DNA of 64,000 nt from Grifola frondosa (Eukaryota > Basidiomycota > Agaricomycetes > Polyporales > Grifolaceae): positions 248,001-312,000 of the forward strand of contig LUGG01000001.1 of the NCBI GenBank assembly GCA_001683735.1, read 5' to 3'. A program made the translations under genes and the position numbers. Positions 24,001 to 35,308 of the stretch are shown piece after piece. The notes below the pieces were generated by a model. It searched no databases, was not told where the DNA came from, and worked only from the letters and a program-made list of their open reading frames with translations. The first letter of the stretch is position 1. Each line of letters begins with the position of its first letter.

Positions 24001-26045
24001 ATGACCGTTCATTCGCCCACCTTAGTATCACAGGTATTCTCCAGCAACCTGTATTCCGGCTGGCTACAGCAGAAGGTGATACAATATGGTAAGAAATGAT
24101 CAATTGCATTTATTATAGGTATAAATGACTGTGTCTAACTTGAGTCGCTTTCTGCCCCTCCACCGGTGTAGCACGAACATATGCGTTGTCGGTGTTGAGT
24201 ACAGGAATTGTCCGAGGCCAGCTCCGGATTACAGATTCTCATGGGACATACTCCTTCGGCTCTCCTGGCCTGCAGGAAAAGTCAAAATACCCGATCGTAT
24301 CCATCACCGTCTTAAACGACAATATGTGGGCGCGAATTTTGTTGTCCCACGATATGGGCCGTGAGTTCGATCGACTTCGCTCGGTAGCGAAACGAGCTGA
24401 TCTCGTACAATCTCTAGTCTCGGAGGCTTACATGAGCGGCGAGTTCGAAACGTCTAGCTTGAAGAGCCTCTTTGATGTGCGCCATGTTCGCTTAAGCAAT
24501 TTGGCCACTTGGATTGATGTGGACACGATAGTTGTGGCTTGAGAACCGAGGCTCTTTGCATCCACTCTCTACAACATTTAGCACGATGGTATCGTATATA
24601 TCGTCCCTCGCCATCAGGGCTTTTGGACGTCAGAGTCTGTCTATGGCAGTCAAGAATGTGGTAGGTCATGGCCGATTCCAAGTCTGCAGTAACAGACATC
24701 CTGATACGGCTGCCGCATCCCAGGTCGAAGCGTATGATACCAGCAATGCGTTGTTCAAGGTGATTCGCCATTGCCAGTGACAATGAAAGAGTTCACTCAA
24801 ATGTTTTGTACATATGCTTCCTCAGTGAGGAGATGATGTACTCGCGCTCTCTGGGGAGAAGCCGAACATGGCGTCCGAGGAGATCTGATGGTTGGCTCCG
24901 CGGATGATGATTTACACAATGCGCAAATGCGCAAGATACGACATGTCTTGGCCAAAGCTCGAATAGCTCCCGGACATCGTCTGCTCGAGATTGGGACAGG
25001 ATGGGGAGCTATGGCAATCGAGGTATGGGAATTTCGTACTTTTCGTGCTCGACTCATTCTGAATAAATTCTGATCAACTTAGGCTGCGCGACTTGGATGT
25101 ATTGTCGACACCGTCACGCTCTCTTCTCAGCAGAAGCTGCTTACTGAGGAGCGGGCTGCGTCGGCCGGGCTCAGCGATCGCGTTCGTGTGCATTTACTGG
25201 ACTACCGACAGCTCCCTGCATCGTTCGAAGGAGTCTTCGACTCGTTTGTCAGCTGCGGGATGGTTGAGGCAAGTGCGGAACGCTTGGTCGACTTTCGGTT
25301 GCTTGCTGAGTTTCAGTCATCCGTATCGCAGGCTACGGGATTGAACGACCACACGACGTATTTCAAGGTAATAGACTGGGCTCTGAAAAAGAATAAAGGT
25401 GCTGCGGTTATCTCGGCGACCGCACAGCCTGAATTCCGGTACTCCAAGTTCCAGTAGGCTTTTGTCGTCGTATCTATGTCAGCCGCATCTCGTTTTTTCT
25501 GACAGGCCGGACGATTTTGCGCGTCACTATCATTGGGCGAACACATTCCTACCCAACGCGACTTACTTTCCTCTGGCCGCTCAAGAGGCGGTTCAGGGAC
25601 GGCTTGTTCTGCACAGCGTCGAAGACCATGGTCCACGTGAGTTACCTAGTATGTTTAGTTTCCAACAATAATATTCACCACTTTCGCACTTTCATCCAGA
25701 CTACCCTCGTACCTTGCGTGAGTGGGGAAGGTATCTATTGGTTTCACAAAGTCAGATGCATAGAGGTGCTGATATGCAGTCTAGACGGTTTGAGGAGAAT
25801 TTCCGAGGGGACGTGGTTTCGAAAGTCATTGAAGAGCAGCCTGGACTTGCGGACAAACAAGCAATGGAAGCTTTCAAGCGAAAATGGAAGTATATGTTTG
25901 AATATGCTGAAGCCGGCTATGCAAGAGCATACACGTCTTTGAACTGTTGGACGTTCGCACGACCGGTAAGCGATTAAGGCGACTTACTCTACGTCGTTGT
26001 CTGATGATTCTGCAATAGGAATATGTTGTTGAATGCTGCGACTGA
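24001..26045 (+). CDS. Cyclopropane-fatty-acyl-phospholipid synthase-like SAM methyltransferase
   Basis: Transfers a methyl or methylene group from SAM, in the known family to an unsaturated acyl chain or sphingolipid. Exons carry SGWLQQKVIQYG, ARTYALSVLSTGIVRGQL, SEAYMSGEFET, LWLENRG, SEEMMYSRSLWGEAE, the SAM motif LLEIGTGWGAMAIE, VTLSSQQ, SCGMVEATG (with the Glu of the family active site), HSVEDHGPHYPRTLREW and NCWTFARPEY. The intron 25269-25331 has a consensus GC donor (gag|gcaagt). One acceptor is not resolved: between LFK (ends near 24762) and CFLSEEM (from 24815) I find no AG in the right phase. In context it may act with P450-2 on a lipid, but that is inference. Confidence 0.82.
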
Positions 26046-26786
26046 CGACATTGCCCTGTGAATCGGTCTGTAGAAATTTGTCCTTCGTGAAGTTCGGATG
26101 AGGATTTAGTTTCTATGCTATATATGCTATTTATTTTCGGATGGTAGGATCGGTGAGGCCATTAGTACCGAGTTTACCTTCATTGACAGGCTGCAATGGT
26201 GGACTTTTTTCATGGCATCTCAATTCAGCGTTGACTTCTTTTGATGTCCGAGTTAGTCACACTTCGCTAACAGACCTCCCAAGCTCGTAATAACATTATA
26301 GATGTCCGAAAGTTCCGTAATGCGCCTTAATTTTGAGCGCTGTAAGCTTAAATTTGAAGGCCAAATTAGTGCATGAAAACGGACCTGTGGCGGACTGTGG
26401 CTGCGAACCAAATTCGACTTGATGGCTTGTTCAAACAAAACACAATTCGTCAAGTGATATTTCACAAGGGCCGAGGTCACCAACGGATTCAATATGAAAT
26501 GAATGATTTGTCGTAAGCAGTGCCTAGTGCTAGTGAAACAAGTTGAAGGTAAGTGGGTGATGGTCACACCACCACGTGGCTTGGACTGCGAGGCCATTTG
26601 CTCGCTCTTGAGTCTCGTCGTCGGGCAAGTGCAGTATACCACCGTCTTAGGTTCCTATACCCCTTATCTAGGCTCCCTCGTGTAGCCCGCTGCCGCCGAC
26701 AACGTCGAGGCCAGCAGCTATAATCTCCCACGTTGCTCGCCGTGTAGTGGTTTCTCCGCTATGGCGACACACAACCGCGCCAACAG
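26046..26786. other. Intergenic, no gene seen
   Basis: Between two genes on the plus strand. Small frames on both strands carry no family pattern. The coiled-coil gene's promoter and 5'UTR should lie towards 26,700-26,786, which is rich in CT and GC. Confidence 0.45.
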
Positions 26787-29700
26787 ATGCTACCTAGGCT
26801 ATTCATCCCTCCCTCTCTCAACTCCCAGCAGCCCATGTCCTTCGCAGAGGGTGCGCCAATGTTCGCCGCCGGACTGCCCTCATCAATTCAGCAGAGTTAT
26901 CACCCGCCTTTCGCGATGCATCATAACCCGCTCCAGACTCCCATGCAACCCGCGTTCTTTCCTCAGCCCCCAGGGGCACCTGGACGACCAGCGCTTCATA
27001 GAAGTCACCCCAGTGTTGCTCAGCTCGCCGCGGCGGGGATACTGCCTCCTCCCGGCATACCCATGACGCCTTTAGGTCAGAATGGATTCCCACAGCCTTT
27101 GATACCAGGTCTCCACCTTTGCTCCACCATTCGTCCCTAGGAGTAAGAGGTCATCTAGTGTTTCCGTAGGAGGTCCCCCGAAAGCTGTTCTGGGCGGCCC
27201 GCAGCGCAAAGTGAGTCCGCTGCCTCCCAATGCTACAGTGACACCGGTTTCCGCTCCAGCCCCAAAAGCGAAGAAGGTCATCGTGAATTTCCCGCGTGAG
27301 ACAATACCTGGCGAAGGAGACGCCCCTTCTACGCGCGCATCGTTTGCACGGACACCTTTGCGACCCTCTGAGGTGTCAGAGGAGGCTACAGTTCGATACC
27401 CAGAACTCACCACAATAGAGTTATCCCAACGGATTCATGGAGATATCATCTTCCGAGTACAGTGGATGTGTTCCTTCCTGGCAAGGTCTGTACACTTAGA
27501 TGCCGATTTCCATCACTGCTCTTAAGTTCCATGAAACGATATTGCTATAGACCGCTTGGGATACGATCAAGCGCAGTATTATAGAAGAGAAGTTGGAGAA
27601 GTTGGGTGTCGAGCGGGGCTCCGGCAGCTCTGTTCCTCATATCCTTGCTCCCCATGCGCGCGCTGCTTCGGTATGTTATGATGTATGCGCTGAATGTTCT
27701 CAATGATTCAATTCTCGTATTCCGATATCATCCCCTGCGGATCCCGCGCTTCTCTTCTTCAAACTCAACAAACTACAGCAATCGCAGAACGCGTCCTCCT
27801 CCAATTCGTTGTCGACATCACCTCAGCCACCTATAAACCTCACAACCCCGCCGCCTAATCAGCTTCCCCCACGCTTCCAAAACAGACATGGCCACAGCAT
27901 GTCCCTCGTTCAGCCGCCTTCGTACCAGTCTCCTCCGCCGCATTACCACCATGGTGGTGCACTCAATCCGTTCGGCCGAACGCGACGCTCGGCTCAGACC
28001 AGATCCTACAACGCTTGTCGCCCGCACCTATACGTTCACCGCTAGATAACATAATAGCGCCGCAGGGTCGGGTTCCGGCGAACTTGTCTTCATTAGCGCC
28101 TCCGCAGCATTATCGAGGCCTGAGAGTCGCCCCGATTTCATGCGCGGATTCGGGCTAGATATACTGAAGAGGAAGAAAGCCGGAGGAAGAGGTTACTGCT
28201 ATGGAAGGTGTTCATGAGGACAGTGCAATAGTGAACCACAGTGTGATGCAGGAGGAGCGTAGGAAGTAGACCTGGATGGCGTAGCACTGTTGGACACAGT
28301 CGTATCCACTCTCGACATGTTTCTCGTTTATCTGCCGCCTTGTCTCTTATTTCGGTGGGCGGTGTGGAAGAACCGATCGTGGACATCGAGGTAGTGCCGG
28401 AAAGGAGCCCGATTGGAGACGTGGAAGTGGAAGACGTAGATCAGACCTGGACGAAGTCGTCGGAGAATGGACAGGCTCAGAGGATTTGCATACTGCTGAG
28501 ACATCTGAAGATGAGGTTCTGTTCTCTTCTATCAGCGGTCATTCCGGATGTTGATCTTGGTTTCATTGTCTCAGAGTATCGGTGAATGGTCCAACCCGTC
28601 AGATGAGGAGCGCGCTCGCCAGGAACGCTGCATCGGCGCATGATTCGTCGTGTCAAGCAAGTGAAGCAAGAGCTAGAGATTCCAGGAGATTGCCAAATTT
28701 CCCGCGTCCTCCTGGACTGCTCCGGGTTGCTTCAAGCAAGAGTAGATGATGATATGTATCTAATCCCAGCGAAGATGGCAATACGCTTCTGCAGGATCCT
28801 TACCTGGCCGTCGAACAGGAGGAGTATTATTCTCGGCCATCATCGAAGTTAAGCGGCAAAGGTCGGCCGCTCCCTCCTCTTCCGCATTCGCGCACAGGAT
28901 CCTCGCAGCTATCTAATCACGACCCTGCCTTGGCACATTCGCGCACTGCCTCTGAGCAACGCTTTCTTATGGAGGTCTGCATCCTCGTCCGGTTACGGCA
29001 GCGACAGTGCGCACCGAGGCACTAATCCTCATGCGAAGCCGTTCGTGTTTGGGGTGTCGACATCTTGCCCGCAGAATTTGCCCGGCCAGGCGTCTGCACC
29101 GAGCACCGTCCCACCAAATCATACTCGCACACCTTCCGTCGGGAAGCCACTCAACGCTGCTGCACTAGAATTTAAGCCTACCGGCTTCACTTCCGTCCAC
29201 CTCCAGGCGTACCGCAGCTGGCATTTGTCACTCCACAAAGCTCCCGTCCTCTGCCGGTACCGCCCGAGATCGTGCCAATTGCTGCAAGGGCATCTCAAGG
29301 CAGGAGAAGAGACAGCGCCGCGGATCGAGTGTTGGAGCTGACGGTGACGGTGAGGATGAGGATGGCGTGAACAATATGTCGTCCTTCAAGTTCCCTCCGT
29401 CGGCGGACGACGTGCGGGTCATGAGACATTCTGCGCCTGCCAGTCCACCGTCCAGTGGATCAGCAAGAGACTTCTCGCTCAATACCTCCACGAAGCCTTT
29501 CACTTTCTCTGGCTTCGCCAGCAGCCTGCCATTCATGCCGAAAGAGACGACGCCCCTTCCCCATCCCTTAGTATCTACCTCTCAAACCACAGAGGGAGAC
29601 GAAGAGAACCTGCCCATTGTGCCATCTCCTGACCCAATTGATGAAGACGCTAAATCAGCAGAAGAGCTTCCGTTCCCGCCGGCCGCCAAGCCTAAGCGGG

Positions 29701-32700
29701 CTCCCATCCCGTTGGACTTCAAACACCCAGTATCAACCAATACCGTCCCTGCAGGTCTGTTTAAGCTCTCGTCAATGGCGAGAGTGAGAGCGCACTCGCA
29801 GGGCTGTTCGATCAAGGCTCAGTTCCAGAGACATCTATGAGCTAGTCCGAGACAGTCACTTGACGACTTCCATGTTCCCAGAATCGGCCGAGCTCGTTTG
29901 TTCACCGAACCTGGCTTGACGGATATCTCGCCCGGTCGTGGCGATGTATTCAGTGTGCAGCGGAGACGCTCCTTACCTCCACGACATATCCTTGGTGACG
30001 AAGATGATGACTCTGGGTCGGAGGTATTGATTCCCCCGATCAATCTCGCGAGGCGGGTGGAAATGCAGCAGTACGAACAGAGGCTGGAGGTCCTTTTGGA
30101 GGAGAAGTTCGGAGGCATCAGGCAGGCATTGGAGGAGTACAAACAAGCTTCTAGTGGGCAAGCTTTAAATGCGTCTGCGGAAGCGATGATATCCGAGGTT
30201 GTCTCTCTATTCCATGCGCAACTCCAGGCATCGGCTGCCAAGAGCTTGGAGGACAGCCAAATGGATGCTCGTGGGAGTTTGACTTCGAGATGATCAAAGA
30301 CGTCATAGAGCAGAGTCATGCGGAGTCGCGTTTATCATCCAAGGGGAATAGCGGAACTTAGAGATGCTCGGAACGGGCAGACGATATTGAGCAAGTCGTT
30401 GAGGACCTCAGCGAGCGAACGGTGAATGCTGTCATGGCATCAATGTCTCAGCTAGTGGCCCGAGTGCAGGCCATGGAGAATTCCCGACTACCGGCAGTTG
30501 CAGAGAGGGAGATACTGGTTCGCGACCTGGCGACGGTACTGCTACCACAAATCGCATCCCTTCGTCCCGACCCCATTGACTACGAGACCCTCACCAATCA
30601 ACTGACGCAGGCGGTCAAGCCACATATTTCACAACTGATCGACCTCGCGTCAGATAAGCGTGAAACTGGGGCTCATTGTGGACCGACTTGTGCCCGTAAT
30701 TCCATCTTTGTACCCTTCTCTGGACATGGACGCAATCGTTGGTGCTCTGACAACGGAAGTCAGGAAGATCATTGGACCTTTGGATGCCCATGAAATGAAG
30801 AGCAGGTATCAGATCTCGTGTAGAGCGCCTCGATCTCGCCTCGCAGTTCGAGACAAGACGTTCAATGTTGACATTCTCTCCGAGAAGGTCGTCGAGAATC
30901 TTCGCACGCTTCTGGGTCCCCTTCAGGCGATTCAGACTACCGTGGACAGTCTGGCGCAAAAGGAACAGTCGACAGTTGTCCAGGGACAGGACCAATCTTC
31001 AATTCGTCAAGATATTCTCGATCTGCTTTCTGACATTCCAGCACAAATGTGTTCGGCGACTGAGGCCCTTGCAGCGCTGAGGCTGAATTTGTCAAATATG
31101 CGCAGTCCCTTGAACAGAATCCATCGTCATCGAAGAGTCTACACAATATTGAAGCCATTGTTTCCGACGTAGCGAACGAGCAAAGGCGGTTGACATCTCA
31201 AAACCAGGAGTTCTCTGACTTCTGTTCGGATATCATAAAACATATCAACGCTTTACCGGAGGCCATGGTTGAGGCTACGAAGGTCCTTCAGAATGCCCAT
31301 GCTGACTTTGCGGCCCGTGATTCATCTCAGAAGGACTCGGAGGAAATCCGGCGGCAAATGGCTGCGAACGCTGAGCTCCAGGTACAACTGGCCAAGGCCC
31401 GCGGTGCTCATGGTCAAGTGCGCGTTGAGAAGGATATCCTCATAGAGCGGTTGAAGACTGCTGAAGACGAGCGAGATCGCTTGAGTGCGAAGGTGGATAC
31501 ATTGCAGACGTCAATAGCTGCGAAGGCTTCGGAGGCCACAGCAACTGAGGCGAGGAATGCAGAACTAGAGGAGGCCCTCGCACGAGCTCTTGAAAGGGTG
31601 AAGGCTGCAGATGTTCAAGCACAGACCGCACAAGAACGTCTCTCTCAACTTGAGAAAGCCAACCATGAACTTGGGCTAGAAAAGCAGCAGCTGAAGTCCA
31701 AGGTCAGACGTTCTCGATTTACATCTGATACAAGTGAGCTAAGTACGGTCAAATAGGTTGATTCACTCAACTTGCGCGTCACTTTCGTCACCCGTGAGAA
31801 GGAAAGTATCGGAGACGAGCTCAGTGTTCTGCGGAAGCAAAATGAGGACCTCACTAGCCAGCAGAATCACTGGGATGAACTTCGTCGTGCGTCTGAGCAG
31901 ATTCAGATGCTCGCCAATCTGGTTGGACAGGCCGACACCGAGGAGATTCAAGAGCTCAGACGCATCCGTGATCGGAGCAAGGTATTGGAGGGCGAACATG
32001 CCGCCCTGCAGAGACGTCTGAAGGAATACGAGACCAAAACGATGAACAGCGAGAAGGTGGCTCAGGCCTCTCGTCAAAGTCTTGCGCAAGCTCAGCAGCG
32101 CGCTGTTGAATGGGAGCAGCGTACGAAGGAGTACGAAGGCCAACTCGAACTTAACGAGATCAAGCTTGAACAAGCAGAGCAAGCACACGCGCAGCTGGAT
32201 GCAGATTATTCTGTGGTGAAGTTGCGACTCGAGGAGAGAGACGCAGAAGAACGGCTAGACAGGGTAGGCTTCGTTGATGGGCATCGAGATAAACGCAGCT
32301 AACATCTGTATAGGATCGGCAGAACAAACTGCGTGACCAGATTGCTTCCTTGGAAGCGCAGGTCGCGCGATTACAGGCGGAAGTGGATCAGTCCAAGAAG
32401 GCTGCAGCGGCCTTGCAGGCTCCACTATACCAGAACGGTCATTCTCATCCCCCACCACGCCCAGATTCGCGGGCGAGTACCATCTATGGTGAGAGCCGTG
32501 GTAGTACTCCACTAAGCCAATACAATGGCGTACGGGGGTCCAGCAATGTCCAAGTTCTGACGCCTCCTCAACCTTCCGTATGGGATTCCATTCATGCGCC
32601 CAATGCGCGCCACGAGAACCCTATACGGATCCAAATGACACCAAAGGCCAAGCGTCTCACCCTGAACCAGTACTATCGACCTCAGATACCCTCACCGACT

Positions 32701-32754
32701 CCGAGCAATGTCTCGGCCGCGCCGACGTTGGGTGATGACGGCTGGTGGGCATGA
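26787..32754 (+). CDS. Large proline-rich coiled-coil protein, frame broken many times as read
   Basis: I do not recognise a characterised homologue. The N-terminal third is low-complexity and rich in Pro, Ser and Gln (MLPRLFIPPSLNSQQPMSF; GGPPKAVLGGPQRK; VDVFLPGK near 27,450). The middle has acidic stretches (EEPIVDIEVVPE). The C-terminal half from about 30,000 is a long coiled coil, for example LEEALARALERVKAADVQ, LRKQNEDLTSQQNHWDELR and LRDQIASLEAQVARLQAEV. The tail QYYRPQIPSPTP...GDDGWWA ends at 32754. Between about 27,100 and 31,100 the coding-quality frame jumps at least eight times without usable introns, whereas 31,190-32,754 is clean. A scaffold or cytoskeletal role would suit the shape only. 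Confidence 0.65.
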
Positions 32755-33040
32755 AGGTCTTCTGGGAATACTAACCTATCTGCTTTCGTCTTTCATTGGA
32801 TGTTATTGGTATGCATACTCTCGTGTCCATCTCTCTATTATCTAGTTTGCCCATTGTCCGTACATCTTATGCTACGCAACACTTCAATACCACCGCTTCA
32901 TCTCATACACGGTCAGAACGGGATATTCCTTCATCTGTTGTACACTTCTGGAATATATTGCATTAATCTGAATGATAGACTGAACGGGAAAATATATACT
33001 GCGAGAACGTGAGGATCATTATCATCAGCGGAGTCGTCGA

Positions 33041-34855
33041 TTAGAATGGCGGCGCTGGCGGCCAGATCCAATTCTGCACTGCCGTCACAGCCTCTTGAGG
33101 GTCCTCTGGCAGTCTAAACGTGGTTTTAGCATTCAAAAAACATTACAGAGTATCGAAGAGACGTACCTGAGCTTCGGCACCCATCTGCCATTCTTCTTGT
33201 GGAAGAACCGCGGGATGTGTTTCTGCCCGCTGTCCTCTCGTACGCGGCGCAACTCCCGCTGTGATTCCTCCACAGCAGTCTTGGCTTCTGTCGCCGCCTC
33301 CATATCCTTTGCGATGATGGCCTTCGTCAACTTCGTCCAGAGGCTAAATTATGGATGCGTTAACAGAAGATCACACGACCAGAGCCCTAAAGGTCACAAG
33401 TACCGGCGCGACTCGTTCGGGTCCTGATGCTCCTCCGGGGGCACGAACTTCGGCGCGATCTTCTGGCCATCCTTGTCGACATCGAACAAGACGCGCTTCT
33501 CTCCGCTCTGCGGGCGCTGTACGTTATTTGACGAGGGCCGTTCGTCCCAAACCAACCTGCAACATACCTTAACGCTCTTATACTCCATGACCGCGCTCCA
33601 CTTCCCGCCAATTTCTCCAGTATCGGTATTTCCCCGCCGTATCCGACCTGCGATCGCGTTATATGTCCCTGAGAAATAGCCCTTCCACAAGTCGTGAGAC
33701 CCAGAACACAATGGAAAAGACGAGCAACGAGGACACGCCGCACTTTGGTCTTAAACTGTATGTCTGCAAAGTAACCGTTCCTGTCGTTCCGCGCGGTGCA
33801 CGAGTCGCCTAGCTCAAGGACCATCTTCCCCCACAAGATGCCCCGGGCATACATATTCGGCATCGAAATAACGTACTCTGCAACATGGTCACCAGGCTAT
33901 GAAGAGGTTTTACACAGTGCGACGCACCTCCGTCCTCCGGACGCCCGAGAAGGTAAACACGATTCTCGCCTTCCATATTCGTTGACACGCTGTTCCCGAG
34001 GAACTTCGACTTCGGCCGCAACTCGCCAACGATGGCAACCTTGTTTGCGGGAGAAACGTAGTAGAACGCGGATATAGGCGGGTGGTGAGACACTGTGGTT
34101 TGATACATGTTAAATGATGGGTCACTGGAGCTAGTGTGTGCCACGCACCCTGCTCTGCAATGTAGAATCCCTGACTGCCATCTGGATAATCATACCTACA
34201 ACGGAAAAACTCCCCGAGGACAGGATTATATCTATACAATGTTCACGCGCACACAGACAAAGACATACAACAGGCTCAACGGGCGAGCAGAAGAGAATAA
34301 CGCGACACCCACGGTTTCTTCACGCCCCGTGGCTTAATATGCCACCCTGCCAGATAGTATTGGAGTACACGAATGAACCGTTCCTCAGAATCGTCACAAT
34401 TCTCGGCCCTGGAGGTAAACGCACGAGTCGTTACGAAGGGTCAGGAGGGGAGGAGACATGCACTTGCCCAAAAAGGAGATCAGGATGCGACATGAAGTCG
34501 GTGATGCGCTCTAACATGCTGCGCGGCTCTAGCACAAATGTCGGGAATGTGACCTTGGAGAGGTCCATCCCCACCCTTTGGGAGGTCGGCGCGACTGGCA
34601 AGCTGAGACAGACACAGAGTGACGTACCTGAGCTGGGATATAAGCGATGCGATGATAGATCCCTCATTCTCATCTCTACAGTAACAGTCATCGTCGTCTG
34701 GGTCAGTGGCAGTAAAATAGAACATGAGAGGGGACGGACAAGATCGATGTGTCGTCTGGCTCAGTGTCCTCAGGCATTTTGTCCTCATCGGAGTTCCCTC
34801 GTGGCCTATGTACCTTCTGAGTGAGAGAACTCGCCTGGTTGAAGAGACCCATCAT
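33041..34855 (-). CDS. Oxysterol-binding protein-related protein, Kes1/Osh4 type
   Basis: Soluble sterol/PI4P exchanger at membrane contact sites. The start at 34855 gives [10 protein letters not shown]. The protein has only the lipid-binding domain, with no PH domain, as in the short yeast Osh proteins. Landmarks are [20 protein letters not shown] (lid and first barrel strands), [14 protein letters not shown], the family signature [14 protein letters not shown] (split by an intron), [31 protein letters not shown] and the C-terminal WIWPPAPPF. The intron 34409-34467 has a GC donor (gg|gcaagt). Exons join in frame and the gene looks intact. Confidence 0.92.
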
Positions 34856-35308
34856 GACTGAAGCGTTGCAGGGGGGTGGTTGCAGCGTGTATCAGTTCAA
34901 GAACATATAAAGGTTACTGCGCTCAGAGTCTGCAAGCAAAGGAGGGCTGTTTGGCTGCTGTTATTTGAAAAGCACGTACGTCAAAGTGAGGTAACGATAG
35001 TTGTGCAAATGCGCAAGCAGATGGAGGGAAGAGAGAAAGGTAGGAATGTCCGCCACAGCCTCCTGCAGGCTTGTGCACGGTGACGCATCCGGCACCATTC
35101 CGCCGATTCGGTACGTTTGCCTCGGGCGCAAAGCCCACAACCAAATTCATCAAACCGGAGCACCGGAAGCATTCCATTTACACTCCTCCATAAAATCAAA
35201 CACCAAGCTTGGAAGAAAGACTAATATTTCACTTTCAATCAAAACATCACAAGGACATGAGAACAAAATCTACTCTACACCACGCCTCTGATATCTAATG
35301 AACACGTA
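34856..35308. other. Intergenic between the Osh-type gene and DBP3
   Basis: Contains the promoter of the Osh-type gene and the 3' end of DBP3, both on the minus strand. No additional gene is supported. Confidence 0.5.

Noticed and set aside
25730..25762. 33-nt possible intron in the CFA-like gene
   Set aside because: Too short for this genome, and the frame is open through it, so I read it as coding.
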